From: Nitzschia sp. DOCU1
Lineage: Eukaryota > Bacillariophyta > Bacillariophyceae > Bacillariales > Bacillariaceae
Assembly: GCA_951394045.1 (NCBI GenBank)
Contig: OX595998.1
Coordinates: 620,001-684,000 of the forward strand
Reading direction: 5' to 3'
Length of the DNA stretch: 64,000 nt
Shown: piece after piece, positions 42,201-50,604 of the stretch
Numbering within the stretch: position 1 is the stretch's first letter
Layout: the number at the start of each line of letters is the position of its first letter
Made by a program: the position numbers and the translations under genes
Notes under the pieces: model-generated
What the model was told of the DNA's origin: nothing
Database searches by the model: none
The model's input: only the letters and a program-made list of their open reading frames with translations

Positions 42201-43506
42201 GCTGGCGCTGGTTCTACTCTTCAATTGGCGAACGGTCCAACTCGACTACGTGCTCGCGTACCCACACGCGCCAGCAGATCAGGACCTCTACATGAAGCTA
42301 CCAAAGGGATTCACCCTCGACAGCGTTGACGACCCAAGCAAGTACTGTCTCAAGGTCAACCGCAACCTCTACGGAGGAAAGAGTGCCTCGCGTATCTGGT
42401 ATCAGTATCTGAGGAAACGGCTCATCAACGACTGCCATTTCGTGATGTCCAAGCATGACGAATGCGTCTTCTACAAGGGCACCATGATATACGTTCTCTA
42501 CACCGACGATTCGATACTAGCCGGGCCAGACCAGGCGGAGATCGAGCGAACGATACAGGAAATGAGAGACGCGAATCTCAACATCACCATCGAAGGAGAT
42601 CTCACGGACTTTCTCGGAGTCAACATCGATCGGAAAGAAGACGGAACGATACACCTGACTCAGCCAAAACTCATCGAACAGGTGATATCGGACCTACGGA
42701 TGCAAGACGATAACGTGCGAACAAAGAGCATCCCAATGGCATCCAGCAGACTACTGTCACGTCACATGAGCTCCACACCACATGACGACTCATTCAACTA
42801 CAGGAGCGTCATTGGCAAGCTCAACTACGTCGAGCGCGGATCAAGGCCAGACATCGCATACGCAGTGCACCAGTGTGCACGATTCTCCATCGACCCAAAG
42901 AAAGAACACGGCGATGCGATTCGATGGATTACAAGATACCTGCGCGGTACACGCGACAAAGGAATTATCTTCAAAGCAGATCCTACAAAAGGACTGGAGG
43001 TATTCGTCGACGCCGACTTTGCCGGGAATTGGGACAAGGAACTGGCCGGATTCAACAAAGACACTGCTCGCTCCAGGCACGGCTACATCATCAGTTACGC
43101 CGGCGTGCCAGTCACATGGAAGTCACAGCTACAGCAAGAGATTGCATTGTCGAGCTGTGAATCGGAAATCACGGGACTCTCGTACGCTTTGCGAGAGGCA
43201 ATACCTATCATCGAGCTGCTGAGGGAAATGCAACGACTAGGATTCAATGTGCACTTCGACAAGGCACACATCACATGCAACGTCTACGAAGACAACATGG
43301 GCGCCATCGAGATCGCCCGTACTCCCAAAGCAAGACCAAGGACAAAGCATATCAACAATCGTCTATTTCACTTCTACGACTATGTGGAAAAAGGCGACGT
43401 CGAGATACATCATATCCGATCCGAAGAACAACCAGCCGACATCTTGACCAAGGCATTGAGCGAAGAACTTTTTGTCAAGCACAGACAGGTCATCATGGGC
43501 TGGTAA
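39289..43506 (+). CDS. pol: Copia 2 Pol polyprotein
   Basis: 1405 codons from the TGA to TAA. No ATG sits near the beginning, and the sequence starts with a hydrophobic helix ('LVVWTYVGLAYLITYIWVTV') followed by a basic stretch. Where the protease catalytic D-[ST]-G is expected, the frame has 'RIDNRATAYI' (~145). The integrase has the zinc motif 'FAHVSFRK...CAACMFGK' (~365-400) and its acidic triad in 'VSVDQMKS', 'YHADNG' and 'HHQNGQAEAR'. Reverse transcriptase has 'VLYTDDSI' (~1070). RNase H has 'FVDADFAGNW' and 'YEDNMGAIEI' (~1240-1340). Intact and probably competent except for doubt about the protease. Confidence 0.94.
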   Translation, partial: FLNLPTRLQDTLVVWTYVGLAYLITYIWVTVYADSCYYFYPKKHRFRAKLTRYLAYLRAWKIAIWTSFRLRMKHSQQHKEVRRRRDIANKYRQNDMPLQCHVCGSINFAAPRTLQVWQVLLAMETMANKGERLAVLDSDSTTLRIDNRATAYISGFIEDFPGELEPSNRIVNGFMGAKATNVSTGTARVRLEADGGDVHDFTLHNSYYVPGCGIRLFSPQHWAQQMKRQHRGPAQSTTTHDRVILSSKNFTKTIHLDPVTNVATCRTAPGYSKFAAFCAEAGFDDDGADVLAFDAQVISDDEDEDPADFSNIGNDNVSDNVDNNNIRDATENLLGPTPAPPANPARVVDETEVEREERKLETELLTYHLRFAHVSFRKLQIMARYSIIPKRLANCRVPVCAACMFGKATKRQWRQKAPINKDEAYVPTKPGEVVSVDQMKSPTPGFIAQMTGILTTKQYEYATVYVDRYSSFGYVYLQKTASADETIEGKHAFERLCQQNGFRVQHYHADNGIFKANKWVLDCHKCEQGLSFAGVNAHHQNGQAEARIRRLQELTRTQLTYAKRQWPQEISANLWPYALRIANDTNNATPNLADKPEYRSPAELFYSTKVSTNAKRWQHFGCPVYVLDRNLQQNKPLHKWVSRARVGVYLGRSPHHSRSIALVLDIKTGLVSPQFHIKMDTMFDTIAQLYQSVENASTQQSLWQIKAGFVRQSQANVTEPKQGNATTTASKRKQVTTQNSQTGEGNLVPEGAYVAPPEPRTVDMSPTTDRDNGIPTVTEGNTPGNGEHPPSTQQHQSPRKRTVSGTATRRSQRRVQPAQRLIEAMTSELTMQSDVPGEVFSFQAMFPSDDGSIIEDLNPLYAYKANADPDTLYLHEAQRESDWEQFSDAMELEIKQQVDMGVYTIMLLNDIPQGTTVLPAVWQLRRKRDIRTGVIKKYKARCNIDGSRMRHGEHYDQTYAPVAGWPSIRLLLALVLLFNWRTVQLDYVLAYPHAPADQDLYMKLPKGFTLDSVDDPSKYCLKVNRNLYGGKSASRIWYQYLRKRLINDCHFVMSKHDECVFYKGTMIYVLYTDDSILAGPDQAEIERTIQEMRDANLNITIEGDLTDFLGVNIDRKEDGTIHLTQPKLIEQVISDLRMQDDNVRTKSIPMASSRLLSRHMSSTPHDDSFNYRSVIGKLNYVERGSRPDIAYAVHQCARFSIDPKKEHGDAIRWITRYLRGTRDKGIIFKADPTKGLEVFVDADFAGNWDKELAGFNKDTARSRHGYIISYAGVPVTWKSQLQQEIALSSCESEITGLSYALREAIPIIELLREMQRLGFNVHFDKAHITCNVYEDNMGAIEIARTPKARPRTKHINNRLFHFYDYVEKGDVEIHHIRSEEQPADILTKALSEELFVKHRQVIMGW

Positions 43507-43536
43507 CACTCGCTTGAGTCAATTCTCGAGAGGGAG

Positions 43537-43837
43537 TGTTCAAATACGGTAAGTCTGGTGGTCGAGAATCACTCTTCACTACGTCACCGACAAGGTGACG
43601 CATACACAAGGAGAGATGACCCGAACAGCCACGTGCTGTATCCGAACAGGAGAAGGCACTCAGGTGGCGCACGATACGATACACATCAGAGTACATCAGC
43701 TGTCAATCTCCACGGCATACATTTGGTTTACGCACTGCTAGTGCTCATAAGTTTCAGAATCAAAACACTGCAACACAACCACAAGTTATTTGAGCTCTTT
43801 TTACGATTAGCCCTACCGGTCATCGTAGATTTCAACA
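43537..43837 (+). repeat. 3' LTR of Copia 2
   Basis: Direct copy of 37566-37866, preceded by the purine tract GAGAGGGAG (43528-43536), which would prime plus-strand synthesis. Confidence 0.95.
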
Positions 43838-43843
43838 GCAAGG

Positions 43844-44195
43844 GCCTTCCAATGATCCATTTAAAATCGCTGGTTGCTCAAATGTAGCTCTTCCATGGTA
43901 GTCTGTATGTCCTTATGCTGGCAGGTAGAGCCCTGAATGCACCTTAGATGGGACGGGTTGTTCAGCAATGAAGCAATGACTTCGTTTGTTGTTGTTGTTG
44001 TTGCCATGATGCTGCCACTACTTGTGATGGTGGCGAGCCGCCTCCATTCTTACGGCAGCTCGCTCTAGGAACCGCTACACTTCTATTGTCTCTGTGGCAA
44101 TTGACGTGTTTACTAGAAAGGGGTCCCACGCACGCGTTTGACTCCTTCGAGTGAATTTTTCTCCATCAAGGCCATAGGCAGGGCGGTGGTTGGGG
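43844..44195. other. 3' flank of the DIRS-like element
   Basis: No gene. Contains (TTG)n near 43984-44001. On the minus strand it follows the recombinase stop, so it should hold the DIRS 3' end. I could not find terminal repeats by eye. Confidence 0.45.
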
Positions 44196-45265
44196 TTAAG
44201 GGAGGTTTGCGAGAATTGCAGGTGCAAGCGGTTCGGTAGTATCCGCTTGAGTGTGGAAGTATCGCATAACTTCGTCGGAGTGCCAGCGACCTACTAGCTT
44301 GATCAAGGTGACATCAACTTGAGCATTGAGTAGTGCGGTGGCGGCGGTCGCGCGGATGGCGCCGATAGAGACGTCCACGTCGAGGAGGCGGGCGCGCGCG
44401 TATATCTTGAGCAGGGCGGTCATTTGAATGTCGGTGATCGAGCGTGCTCGCCCTGAGGAATCAAAGAAACGGTGCAGAGGCATGTCGGCTGCCGCATTCT
44501 TTTCTCTCAACTCTTTCACTCTTCGTATCAAGGCTTGGACCGGGCATCGAAGGGGGTCTCCAGTGCGGGGGAGGCCCAGATATCTTCGCCCATGACTCCA
44601 TTCTTCTGGAGTTCGAAGTGGAGGTTTGCTTTTTCGGCGGTGTCGAGCTCTTCGAGCGGGATGTGGGTTGCTCTCTTTGTGCATCCCCCTGGTATCCGAA
44701 ACGAGACGTCTTGCAGTTTAAAAGGGCGCTGGTCGCGATGGGATGTTCGGAGGTACTCGCTCGGTCGGAGAAGCCAGAAGACGCCAATCCACAGCAGGTC
44801 AGATCCCACTTGGTGGTGGTGTCGCTGGGAGGCCCATGCGGCCGTCGTGAGATCGTCGAGGACAACCTTCGGGACGGGCTTTTTGCGTTGCGATGGGGGG
44901 TCTTGTTTCTTCCAGGCCGCGAGTTGTCGGGTGATACGGAAGTCGATTCGGCCCGTGCTATCCTTTCTTGGGTCCGGGGTCCCCAAAATGGCCATCGTCT
45001 GCGCCACCTGACGTAGGGCGTCTTCCGCTGTTCGAGCGCGGACCGGCTGCCCAGAGGGTGCTGTTCGGCCATCCCGGTATCGCCGCATGAAGATCTGGAG
45101 AATTGGGATGGGGTCCTCTCGGTCTCCCAGCATGGGGTCGAGGTTGTAGCGGGTGCAGAACTCGAGCCAGATGTCCCAGCTGGATCGCTGCGCCTGGGTA
45201 CGTCGTGAAGTGACACCACATTGGATGTCCTCTGCAACAAGGCGGATGTCAGTCTCAAACTCCAC
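44196..45265 (-). pseudogene. DIRS tyrosine recombinase, one-base frame break
   Basis: Frame one (to 44528) encodes the core-binding part: 'RTQAQRSSWDIWLEFCTRY', 'AEDALRQVAQTMAILG' and 'LLWIGVFWLLRPSEYL', where the first catalytic Arg of such recombinases is expected. Frame two (to 44196) continues 'LRCPVQALIRRVKELREK' and holds the C-terminal catalytic box 'SIGAIRATAATALL', 'LVGRWHSDEVMRYF' with the final Tyr. One base missing in the C5 run (minus strand of 44552-44556) joins them. It would integrate the circular cDNA. Its 5' part overlaps the RT/RNase H ORF in another frame, as in DIRS-1. Confidence 0.82.
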
Positions 45266-47292
45266 TCTCTCGGCACCTTGCAGAGTTTCCAGGAGGTCGG
45301 CTGTGGATAGTTAGCATTAAAATAGGTTAGAAACTGCTCGTCACTTAGATCCCATAGGCGGCTGGCATCATCCGCCATCTTGTTGTCTTCGCCTGCTATG
45401 TGGTTCCAGGTGAAAACTGCTCGATGTTGGCGCGTCAAAAACGCGGCTTGCCGCAAGATATAGGCTGCTGGTTTGGTGGTAGTTGTCGACCCTTTTACTC
45501 GCCAAGCGACAGCATTGGTATTGTCTGCAAGGCTATGCAGAGTTTCCCCGTAGATCTCGCTCTCTTGCGCCCGAACGGCTTGATGTGCGACCGTCGAGGT
45601 TGTCTCTAGGTCCGAGATAGAGACGGTCCCTCTGGGATTTTTGCTTGAAATCAATCGTTGTTGGATGGCAGCTTTGAAAGGTTCGCGCCAGACGAGCGCT
45701 GCGCCATCTGCTAAAAACCAGACGCCGCCCATGCCTTTCTTGGCGGCGTCGCTGGCTCCGATGTCGACATGTCGGCCCGGCACCAACTCCTCTAGTAGGA
45801 CCGGCTCAGTATCCTGTAGTAAGTCTTGGAATGTCCTGAGTTGTTCTTGGACGGCATCGGTCATCCTTACTCGTGTATCATCGCCTTGATGGCATGCCGC
45901 GCGCAAGATAGAAAATTGCCCTAGTGATCCCGGCATGCCTGGTACTAGACTTTGTAGTTGTCCAGTCAGACTGTCCCATTTTTGCTGTCCGACCCGTTTT
46001 GAGGCTAAGGCGTCTGCGATCGACGCCAACGCTTTTTCTCTGTGGTGCTCGGCCTTTTGTAGGGTTTTGGATTTCGTGCCAAAATCCCAACGTAGAAATC
46101 GTTTTTTGTCTTGTACCGCCGCATCCCCCTTGTCCAGCTTGCTCTGGGAGATGGGTTCCTTTCTGAACGCCGGGTCCTCTTCGTCGTTTGGCCTGAAAAC
46201 CTTGTCGATGTTGTGGAGGACCGTGCGTCGTTGGTTCTGCATGGGGTTGCTGGGGTGATCTTGTCCCACCCCACAAAAATCATCCACAAAGACATCCGCT
46301 GTAGCTAGCGGCTTCCTGTGTAGAAGGGGCCGGTGCGACCGTGAGGTAGCTCTGCGGGGGTAGCCGTCTTCCCCGAGCTCTTGACTAGCCAAGTAGTCTT
46401 CTTTGCCGGCTTGATCCTCCAATTGATGCGGTGGGTATCGCTTGCCTCGTTGCAAATCTGAATTTGCCAGATCGCACGCTGTTTCTGTGAACGCACAGAA
46501 CCAAGGCGGCGATTCGGTCCAGCCCATCGGCAAAGTAAGTGGGAAAGCCACCATCGGCTCATCTCCAATTACGCCCGGGGGCAATAATACCCCGAGTTTT
46601 ATGGTGCCGGTGTTCGCGACGGGTATACGGTAAAACCCGTCCGAAATGTCGATCTTGTCGCCGTAGACGGGCCCAAACTCGGGGTTAGCGAACGCGATGT
46701 TATCAGTCAGCCTCTCTTGTGCCTTACCGAACTGCATCGCTTCTTGCGGTGCTTGCTTCATCGTCTCGTTGTTCAACCCATAGAAACTGTAATCCACTAT
46801 GATTCGGGGTCGCCGCTCTCGTTGCGGTACAACCCCTAGCGGAGATAACCTTAGGCCCGGCTCGTCCTTGACTAGCTCATATGGGAGAATCATCCAAAAA
46901 CCTTTTTTACAAAAGTCAGTGAATTCTTCCCTAAGGAACTCAGCATGGTCGAGGGCCGTTCGGTGGGGACCCCGTAGTAAGCGGGAGTCCAATGTGTCAC
47001 GACTCCAGGGGGCGGTCTGTACTGTGACCGGTACGCCGTTTCGTCTGACTCGTTCGAGCAGTGGTGCTGCTGGATGCGGTAGCTTGCTGATTGTACTCTG
47101 TATGTCGGAGCGGCCGCGCATTTCGTTGCATGCTCGGTGCGAGCCGTGCCTTTGATACACATACTTTGCCCGATCAACATACTCACCTAATTCATTTACG
47201 TAGCTACTAGTAATAGCTGCGCTCGTGGAGCTAGTGCCAGTATGTTGAGTGAGCGGTCTGCAAGCGGCGGTGCCCCCCGACGGGGGCTCCAC
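44461..47292 (-). CDS. DIRS reverse transcriptase / RNase H
   Basis: 943-codon frame. The protein after a Ser/Thr-rich start has RT motifs 'PRIIVDYSFYGLNN', 'GDKIDISDGFYRIPV', 'LPMGWTESPPWFCAF' and catalytic 'ADVFVDDFCGVGQ' (~340). An RNase H-like domain follows with 'HVDIGASDAAKKGMGGVWF' (~520), 'QESEIYGETLHSL' and 'NHIAGEDNKMADDASRLW' (~670). The last ~230 codons are a Ser/Arg/Pro-rich shadow of the overlapping recombinase frame, so the functional protein probably ends around residue 710. The frame is continuous with gag across one TGA at 47308-47310. Confidence 0.87.
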   Translation of the reverse strand: MEPPSGGTAACRPLTQHTGTSSTSAAITSSYVNELGEYVDRAKYVYQRHGSHRACNEMRGRSDIQSTISKLPHPAAPLLERVRRNGVPVTVQTAPWSRDTLDSRLLRGPHRTALDHAEFLREEFTDFCKKGFWMILPYELVKDEPGLRLSPLGVVPQRERRPRIIVDYSFYGLNNETMKQAPQEAMQFGKAQERLTDNIAFANPEFGPVYGDKIDISDGFYRIPVANTGTIKLGVLLPPGVIGDEPMVAFPLTLPMGWTESPPWFCAFTETACDLANSDLQRGKRYPPHQLEDQAGKEDYLASQELGEDGYPRRATSRSHRPLLHRKPLATADVFVDDFCGVGQDHPSNPMQNQRRTVLHNIDKVFRPNDEEDPAFRKEPISQSKLDKGDAAVQDKKRFLRWDFGTKSKTLQKAEHHREKALASIADALASKRVGQQKWDSLTGQLQSLVPGMPGSLGQFSILRAACHQGDDTRVRMTDAVQEQLRTFQDLLQDTEPVLLEELVPGRHVDIGASDAAKKGMGGVWFLADGAALVWREPFKAAIQQRLISSKNPRGTVSISDLETTSTVAHQAVRAQESEIYGETLHSLADNTNAVAWRVKGSTTTTKPAAYILRQAAFLTRQHRAVFTWNHIAGEDNKMADDASRLWDLSDEQFLTYFNANYPQPTSWKLCKVPREWSLRLTSALLQRTSNVVSLHDVPRRSDPAGTSGSSSAPATTSTPCWETERTPSQFSRSSCGDTGMAEQHPLGSRSALEQRKTPYVRWRRRWPFWGPRTQERIARAESTSVSPDNSRPGRNKTPHRNAKSPSRRLSSTISRRPHGPPSDTTTKWDLTCCGLASSGFSDRASTSEHPIATSALLNCKTSRFGYQGDAQREQPTSRSKSSTPPKKQTSTSNSRRMESWAKISGPPPHWRPPSMPGPSLDTKSERVERKECGSRHASAPFL

Positions 47293-47307
47293 CGTTCGAC
47301 CGTTCTC

Positions 47308-47310
47308 TCA
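47308..47310 (-). promoter_or_regulatory. In-frame TGA between gag and RT (DIRS-like element)
   Basis: Gag ends GGA GCA AAT GCC-type codons, then TGA GAG AAC, and the same frame continues into RT. The arrangement matches that of the three Copia elements in this window. Confidence 0.55.
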
Positions 47311-49456
47311 GGCATTTGCTCCTGTAGTAGAGCCCCCTCTGCGGGCCCTGTCTCGCTCTTCCTTCAAGGTGATGCCGTTGTTCAAGAACGCCAGCAACGC
47401 CGCCTTGTCCGCTGCATTCAGTGGGGCGTGGGTCGCCTGGCGGGCACAGCCCGGATAGCATTGCCCCTTGGAATGCCAAGAGAGGCACGCCTCCTTCCCA
47501 TTGGCCAAGCGGGGCGGCGCCGCGGAGTACGCCCCAACGGGGGCAATATCCTTGAGGAAGGTCTTCAACTTCCCAATCTGGGCCCCCAAGGCCAAAAGCG
47601 CCGGGTCGGCCGCTAGGTTTTTGTCCGGCTGAGGCCCTGGCGGAGTGGCACCACTATTGGTGGGCGAATTGGCCAAGGAAATGGGATTGGACCTGGTCCC
47701 GGCGTTGGCTGTGGCCAGGTTGGCCGAACGCTGGGCCGGGGCCACCTCTTGGCCCGCAGGAAGGTAGGACATAGGTAAGGTGGGTGGGGTCCACTCGGCG
47801 TATGTTGCTTTGGAGATCCGCAAATCGGGGGACGTCGACGTGGCCCGCCGGTGTCTCGTTGCAGCGTTCCCAGTAATCCTGGAGCTCGCTGCGGATGGCG
47901 AACAAGTATTTCAGGTAGATGAGTCCCATGCCACCGTGGGCTTCGTTCAGGGTGTGCAGCCTTTCCTCAATGCCACGAAAGCCATCCACAATGTCCCTCT
48001 TGAAGGTCATAAAAACAGCAGAGTTGCGACCAGTAACAACGGAGAGCAGAACCGCGAAGGCCTCCAGTGTCTTGCGTGTGTACTTTTCCGTGGTGGGGAA
48101 GGTTAGCGTCTTGGACTTGCGCAGTTCTCTCACGTCGCTGAGTTGAGCTGCGTTGGCTCCACCTTCTAGTAACATCTGGTGTTCTTCCGCTTGGCGCCTC
48201 ATGGCAGTGTGACGATCATCGCCCACCAACACCATGAAGGGGTTGATGCCACGTTCGGGTACGTAATCGCTGGTAGCTCGGAATTCGAGCCTCTCCAGTG
48301 TACTCCAGATCTCGGTGGTAGCCAGCGGAACTTCACACTGCAATTCGCTCCCAGCCTTGTCGAAGAAGGATTGGAGCACTGCAATCTTCTCGCTCTTGCC
48401 AGCATTCGCCATTGCTCCGTAGAGTTCGGGCAGCTGGTCTTCGGTCTCGCAACGCATTAAACGTAGCAGGGTGCCCAACGTCAGCTTCCACTTGCTGCTG
48501 GGTTTTTTGGTGGTGTCGGCTTCGTCAGCGCGTCCTTGGGGGAGTTGTGCAGCCATGATCTCGGCCAGCACACGAAGCACCTCCACGTTAGTGTCGTTTC
48601 CAGCGGCGGGGACACGCTCGGAAGTACTGGGCGCTGGCGCGGCCGCACGGCGGTTCCATCCTGGAAGATCGGCGTTCACGACACCAACCAACCGGCTTAA
48701 GACCTCGGAGTCCACGTTAACGGGTTGGGGAAGCGTAGAGCGTTCTACTCGAGCACGTCCGCCAGCGGTTCCCACCACTCGCAGCCAGTCCTTCAAGGGG
48801 CCGAAGTCGCCACGCTGTTCTTCCGGCAACGTCTCGAGGTATGTGTTGAAGTGCACAATGAGTTGCCCCACTGTGACTTCTGAACGGCAGAAGAGGCTGG
48901 CCACTTGAGGTGGCAAGTACACTCCGTGGCGGACTCGCACGTTGTCGTAGACGCTGTCCGGCGCGTCTGCTGGTACCGCTTCGTGGGGAACGTCGGCACC
49001 GTCGTTGCCAGTGTAATGCGTCACGTAGTTGATCCACGGGTGAACCTTAACGTTTCCACCGATGACATCGAACAACTTGGCGGGCAAGTAGACAGCTTGG
49101 GGCGCTTGTGCGCCAACCACGTCCATCTTGAACATCACCACCTTGTCGTTCCACTCGCGCTGGGTCGGGTTTCCCATTGCTTGGGGGAACACCATAGCAC
49201 GATGGTAAAAGACCAACGGGCTAACTTCCTTGGTCACTGACACGTACACCTGCGGCATCTCGTCCCATGTCCGTTTCACTTCGTCGTACAGCGTGGCGCC
49301 CGTCTTCCAGGTAGCTTCGTCGGCGGAGCTAAAGAGGGCATACACTCGGGCTTGTTCACCGAAATGAGCATCACGCCAGTCGACGTTCTCATAGAGAGAA
49401 TGGTAAGTGGCAGGTGCCTCGGCTAACGAGGCGGTGGCTTCAGCAAAACGGACCAT
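47308..49456 (-). pseudogene. gag: DIRS Gag-like protein, one-base frame break
   Basis: From ATG 49456 the first frame reads about 540 residues of folded-looking sequence ('KVHPWINYVTHYTGND', 'LGTLLRLMRCETEDQLPELY', 'GGMGLIYLKYLFAIRSEL') and reaches 'AGHVDVP'. The next frame takes over at 'DLRISKATYAEWTPPTLPM' and ends with a CCHC-like knuckle 'CLSWHSKGQCYPGCARQATH'. Reducing the G5 run at 47827-47831 by one base joins them. It should bind element RNA; the particle nature of DIRS Gag is not established. It ends at TGA in frame with RT. Confidence 0.8.
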
Positions 49457-49523
49457 TATCTGGTTATCGAAAAACTATTGTCTGTTAGTGTCGGCTTGGT
49501 TCTTCCAAGCGTCCTTTCCCAGT

Positions 49524-49545
49524 TCTTGCTATCGATAGCAAGAAT
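49524..49545. repeat. Perfect 22-bp palindrome in DIRS leader
   Basis: Half-site TTCTTGCTATC followed directly by its reverse complement, with no spacer, 68 bp upstream of the gag ATG. It could be a recombinase or protein-binding site, or an RNA hairpin in the leader. Confidence 0.7.
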
Positions 49546-50604
49546 AAAAAGTTTATGGCTGTTGTTGTTCAACACGTAGTAGTTTTCTTCTCCTACCTTT
49601 TTCTTCTTCCTTTTAGTAGGTCGGTAGAAGGGTAGTTCTGAATTCGATCCGGGTTCCCCGGCGGTCCCTTCGCCGTCCGTTCTTTCCGCGGTTACTAGCA
49701 GTGGTCGTCGTTTCGCCGCGGTCTCCCAATGCTGGGTGACCGGTCGTATTGGTCATATCCCTTCAGTCATGAGTGTTGAGTCTTATTATACACGTTCGCT
49801 CCCATGTGTATAAAATTCCGACTCTCACTTTAAGGTACTACTTCCCTGACCGAGGACAGCTGCTGTTCTGGAATAAGAGCATGGAGGAGTATGGGCTCTG
49901 TTCTTTCTTGCGCTGCAACACAAATTGGGTTATCAGCCATCCAAAAAATTTGCGATCTAGCACAAAGTTCCTGCCTTTGGAACCGCCGTTGGCGACATCA
50001 TCCCCACAAATTCCGAACAAAAAGGAGAGCTTCGCCGCCAAGGTCCAGATTACGTGGTCCAAAGCTCCGAGAATTGTTTGGAGCTTTGGCTGCTTGCGTC
50101 AGTCCGGATGTGTAGAACCAATAAATGCAGAATACCATGCCCCAATAAGAAAGGCATTCCTCACCTTCGATGAGATTAATTAACGTGGAGAACCGACATT
50201 AGACCCTTTTTAGGGTATAACGACCGTAATTTGTAGTAGAATGAGAATGCAATACAGCATTTCTCAATACACAGAAATCTATACGGAAGGAGTTACTTAA
50301 TGCAGATATCAAACTTCTGGCACTCTCCCCAGCAAACTTTTGTTACCAACTCTAACCTGTGACGTGTGGTGTAGAATCAGTACCAAGTGTAACAGGTACT
50401 ATACAGAAAATGAGTGGAGTGCGCCGAGGGTTCGTCGGCATGCTGTCTTTGTTCGGCCCGCACCGAATTTCCCGAACTTTGGAGTTCTGCTGGCGGAGGC
50501 CAAACAACACTCAGAGAGAATACAACTCCCGCAATTATTCCAAACCACCTGCTGTAGCCAACATTCCCATTTTGCAATCTACAAAATAACTTTCGGTGCC
50601 GAGC
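49546..50604. other. Spacer between DIRS-like element and host gene
   Basis: Left part is a probable DIRS 5' end, with GC-rich inverted motifs around 49640-49745 (CCGGCGG, CCGCGG). A 120-codon open stretch (49820-50183, +) has no family I recognise and could be a gene fragment. The last 400 bp should hold the promoter of the gene starting at 50605. Confidence 0.4.

Larger units (their letters stand above)
37566..43837 (+). mobile_element. Copia element 2, complete LTR retrotransposon
   Basis: 301-bp LTRs (37566-37866 and 43537-43837) with TG...CA ends differ at one position (A/G near 37740). GCAAGG lies outside both ends (37560-37565 and 43838-43843), one base longer than the usual 5-bp duplication, perhaps by chance identity. 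gag, in-frame TGA and pol are all intact. Domain order and motifs match Copia 1, so the two are one lineage. Recent insertion. Confidence 0.96.
44196..49456 (-). mobile_element. DIRS-like (tyrosine-recombinase) retrotransposon, coding part
   Basis: A gag-like gene, an RT/RNase H gene and a tyrosine recombinase lie in that order on the minus strand, with no DDE integrase and no LTR pair. RT plus a tyrosine recombinase that overlaps the RNase H reading frame is the hallmark of the DIRS order. One-base breaks occur in gag (G5 at 47827-47831) and recombinase (G5 at 44552-44556). Boundaries are unresolved; 49457 to about 49800 probably holds the 5' leader and terminal repeat. Confidence 0.85.

Noticed and set aside
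43980..44005. TTG repeat as a functional element
   Set aside because: Short simple repeat with no positional support.
44461..45170. C-terminal Ser/Arg/Pro-rich part of the DIRS RT/RNase H frame as a real domain
   Set aside because: It lies entirely over the recombinase coding frame and has the biased composition of an out-of-frame reading.
49630..49680. tRNA-like T-arm motif (TTCGATCCGGG)
   Set aside because: No cloverleaf partner arms or intact acceptor stem could be found around it.
49820..50183. Possible conserved gene fragment in the spacer
   Set aside because: Both strands give plausible-looking peptides but neither matches a family I know; not called as a gene.
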